Positions 5,467 to 7,277 of a DNA stretch of 7,277 bases are shown here, one piece after another. Under the pieces are notes generated by a model. The model saw only the letters and a list, made by a program, of their open reading frames with translations. It had not been told where the DNA came from and made no database searches. Source of the stretch: an uncultured Desulfovibrio sp. (GTDB taxonomy: Bacteria; Desulfobacterota; Desulfovibrionia; Desulfovibrionales; Desulfovibrionaceae); NCBI GenBank assembly GCA_947177645.1, contig CAMWVJ010000052.1:1-7277 (forward strand), written 5' to 3'. The position numbers and the translations under genes were made by a program. Each line of letters starts with the position of its first letter. Within the stretch, counting starts at the first letter, position 1.

Positions 5467-6453
5467 CTAAAAGCGCAAAAGCGCCGCGCCCCACGTGAGC
5501 CCCGCGCCGAAGGCCGTGACGAGCACGCGGTCGCCGGGGCGGATGCGCCCCGCGGCGCGGGCCTCGGTGAGCGCCAGCGGGATGGAGGCGGAGGAGGTGT
5601 TGCCGTATTCCTCAAGGTTCACGAACACCCTTTCCCCGTCGATGCCGAGGCGCGAGCCCACGGCCTCGATGATGCGCATGTTGGCCTGGTGCGGCACGAA
5701 GAGCGCGATATCCTTCATGGAAAGGCCGTTGCGGGCAAGCACGGTCTCGCACACCTGCACCATCTGGCGCACGGCGTGCTTGTAGGTGTCGCGCCCGCGC
5801 ATGGTGATGAAGAACTGCCCGTCCACGGGGTCGCCCACGGCGTAGCGGCAGGAGGTGCCCCCGCCCACCACGATGAGGTCGCGCTGCGCGCCGTCGCTCT
5901 GGCAGAGCACGTCTTCCACCGCCGCCGAGCCCTCGCCGCCTTCGCCGTCGAGCACGCAGGCCGTCGCCGCGTCGCCAAAGAGGACGCAGGTGCTCCTGTC
6001 CTGCCAGTTGACGCGCCGCGTCATGGCCTCGGCGCAGGCGAAAAGGATGCGGCTTTGCGGCGCCTGGGCGAGGAAGGCCTGCCCCAGCGAAAGCCCATAG
6101 ATAAAGCCCGTGCAGGCGGCGCTGAAATCCATGGCCATGACCGGCCCGGCCTCCAGCGCGCCCGCGAGGATGCAGGCCACGGAGGGCGAGATGGCGTCCG
6201 GCGTGCAGGTGGCGGCGATCACATGGGTGAGGTCGCGCGGCGCGAGCCCGGCCTCCGCGAGGGAGCGGCGCGCCGCGGCAAGGGCGAGGTCGGAGGCGTT
6301 TTCGGTATCGGCGAGCCTGTGCCGGCGCCGGATGCCCGTGCGCTCGACGATCCACTGGTCATTGGTGTCCACCACGCGGGCCAGGTCGTCGTTGGTGACA
6401 ACGGTTTCGGGCACATGGGCGCACAAGGCGTGCAGATGGCAGGTAAGGGTCAT
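5467..6453 (-). CDS. fabH: 3-oxoacyl-[acyl-carrier-protein] synthase III (KAS III)
   Basis: Initiating condensing enzyme that joins an acyl-CoA primer to malonyl-ACP, the first committed condensation of type II fatty acid synthesis. The protein is 328 residues, normal for FabH (about 315-335). The catalytic triad is C114 in SAACTGF, H255 in PHQAN and N285 in GNTSSAS. TNDQWIVERTGIR at 30-42 is the FabH signature region, and the GAGLTWGAALLRF ending is typical. The gene follows plsX after 42 nt, the common plsX-fabH pairing. The ATG at 6453 matches the family N-terminus, but its ribosome site is weak (only GGA about 8 nt upstream), unlike the strong sites of acpP and fabF. The preference for straight or branched primers cannot be read from the sequence. 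Stop codon TAG. Confidence 0.97.
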   Translation of the reverse strand: MTLTCHLHALCAHVPETVVTNDDLARVVDTNDQWIVERTGIRRRHRLADTENASDLALAAARRSLAEAGLAPRDLTHVIAATCTPDAISPSVACILAGALEAGPVMAMDFSAACTGFIYGLSLGQAFLAQAPQSRILFACAEAMTRRVNWQDRSTCVLFGDAATACVLDGEGGEGSAAVEDVLCQSDGAQRDLIVVGGGTSCRYAVGDPVDGQFFITMRGRDTYKHAVRQMVQVCETVLARNGLSMKDIALFVPHQANMRIIEAVGSRLGIDGERVFVNLEEYGNTSSASIPLALTEARAAGRIRPGDRVLVTAFGAGLTWGAALLRF

Positions 6454-6475
6454 GAAGTGTCCGTACTGGTTGCGG

Positions 6476-6509
6476 AAAAAAGGCGCCCGCGGCGCTCAGA
6501 TGGCGCGGG
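6476..6509 (-). terminator. Terminator- or attenuator-like structure spanning the plsX stop codon
   Basis: On the transcribed strand CCCGCG (6504-6509) and CGCGGG (6486-6491) form a 6-bp GC stem around a 12-nt loop that contains the plsX TGA. Four bases later comes a run of six T (6476-6481). An alternative GCGC/GCGC hairpin sits closer to the T run. Since fabH starts only 23 nt downstream, this would be an intra-operon attenuator rather than a full stop, possibly opened by ribosomes finishing plsX. Confidence 0.35.
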
Positions 6510-7277
6510 AGAACCGCGTCAGCTCCTCGTTGGCGAGAATGGTCTCCGCGAGGCGGGCATTGGTCTCCTTGCGGACATAGGCGCCGCTCATGCGGATGGC
6601 ATTGGTCATGGCGCGGGCGTTGGAACGGCCGTGGCAGACGATGGCGAGGCCCTGGAGGCCCAAAAGCGGCGCGCCGCCGTATTCGGCATAGTCAAGGGTG
6701 CGCGCGAACTTGCGGAAGGCGCCGCGCGCAAGCATGCCCCCCAGCGCGGGGATGAAGCCGGTGGTGAAGACGCGCTTCAGCATGCGCACGAGCGCGGAAG
6801 CCAGCCCCTCGCTCATCTTGACCACCACATTGCCCACAAAGCCGTCGCAGACGACCACATCCACGTCGCCGGTAAAAATGTCGCGGCCTTCGGCATTGCC
6901 GATGAAATTCAGGTTGTGGGCCATCTTCAGGAGCTCGTAGGCTTCCTTGACCTGGCTGTTGCCCTTGCCCTCCTCCTCGCCGATGCTGAGCAGGCTCACG
7001 CGGGGCGCCGCATAGCCGAGCAGGTCGCGGGCGAAGGCGTCGCCCATGAGGCCGAACTGGAAAAGATGGTAGGGCCGGCAGTCCACATTGGCGCCGGCGT
7101 CGAGCACGACCACCGGGTCCTTTTCAGTGGGGAGCAGCGCCGCCAGCGCGGGCCGCTCCACGACGGGCCGCCGCCCCATGATGAACATGACGCAGGCCAC
7201 GGTGGCGCCGGAATGCCCGGCGCTGCCCACGCCGTCGGCCGCGCCCTCGCGGACGCGGCGGCCGGCCGCCTGGAGGG
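6496..7277 (-). CDS. plsX: Phosphate acyltransferase PlsX, N-terminus cut by window edge
   Basis: Converts acyl-ACP and phosphate to acyl-phosphate, the acyl donor for PlsY in phosphatidic acid synthesis; it acts at the inner face of the membrane. 259 C-terminal residues are visible, of about 340-350 expected. The frame runs through the window edge: a GTG at 7230 is internal, because the codons before it read RRVREGAADGVGSAGHSGA, which matches the conserved SAGNTGA region of the family (His here replaces the usual Asn). Further motifs are VVVLDAGANVDCRP, LLSIGEEEGKGN, VVCDGFVGNVVVK and GGAPLLGLQG followed by CHGRSNARAMTNAI, all characteristic of PlsX. The gene ends in TGA 42 nt before fabH. 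An rpmF gene often precedes plsX, but that region is outside the window. Confidence 0.95.
   Translation of the reverse strand, partial: LQAAGRRVREGAADGVGSAGHSGATVACVMFIMGRRPVVERPALAALLPTEKDPVVVLDAGANVDCRPYHLFQFGLMGDAFARDLLGYAAPRVSLLSIGEEEGKGNSQVKEAYELLKMAHNLNFIGNAEGRDIFTGDVDVVVCDGFVGNVVVKMSEGLASALVRMLKRVFTTGFIPALGGMLARGAFRKFARTLDYAEYGGAPLLGLQGLAIVCHGRSNARAMTNAIRMSGAYVRKETNARLAETILANEELTRFSRAI

Noticed and set aside
7228..7230. GTG as the start of plsX
   Set aside because: Codons before it continue the conserved PlsX sequence to the window edge, so the gene is simply cut by the right boundary.
1..7277. CRISPR array, tRNA/rRNA, insertion sequence, defence or secretion cassette
   Set aside because: No spaced repeats, cloverleaf, transposase motifs or unfamiliar coding genes are visible; every convincing gene belongs to known core metabolism.

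Overview
The window is a GC-rich stretch (roughly two-thirds G+C or more, judged by eye) of a bacterial chromosome. All eight recognisable genes lie on the minus strand, so transcription runs from right to left. In transcription order they are plsX (5' end cut by the right edge), fabH, fabG, acpP, fabF, glyA, a dCMP deaminase gene (comEB-like) and ribD (3' end cut by the left edge). As far as I can recall, the order plsX-fabH-fabG-acpP-fabF-glyA-dCMP deaminase-ribD is that of sulfate-reducing Desulfovibrionaceae. Together with the high G+C this suggests a Desulfovibrio-like organism. That is an inference from gene order, not a database result.

Right half (about 3727-7277): the fatty-acid initiation and elongation block. 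PlsX makes acyl-phosphate from acyl-ACP for phospholipid synthesis, FabH starts chains on malonyl-ACP, FabG reduces the 3-ketoacyl-ACP, AcpP carries the chain, and FabF (2479-3726) elongates it. All catalytic residues that I can check are present. Spacers here are 42, 95, 112 and 525 nt, much looser than in a tightly packed operon, and most contain GC-only inverted repeats. The 95-nt fabH-fabG gap also holds a good sigma70-type promoter candidate.

Left half (1-2478): one-carbon and nucleotide/cofactor genes. GlyA makes glycine and 5,10-methylene-THF, and the dCMP deaminase makes dUMP; these are the two substrates of thymidylate synthesis. RibD follows the deaminase gene after only 2 nt and catalyses early riboflavin steps. 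GlyA is separated from fabF by 114 nt that hold three consecutive GC-only hairpins.

I found no mobile element, CRISPR array, tRNA, rRNA or recognisable undescribed system. The window is ordinary core metabolism. What deserves a second look lies in the spacers: the 525-nt acpP-fabF gap, the hairpin cluster before glyA, the promoter overlapped by an inverted repeat before fabG, and a hairpin plus U-run spanning the plsX stop codon.
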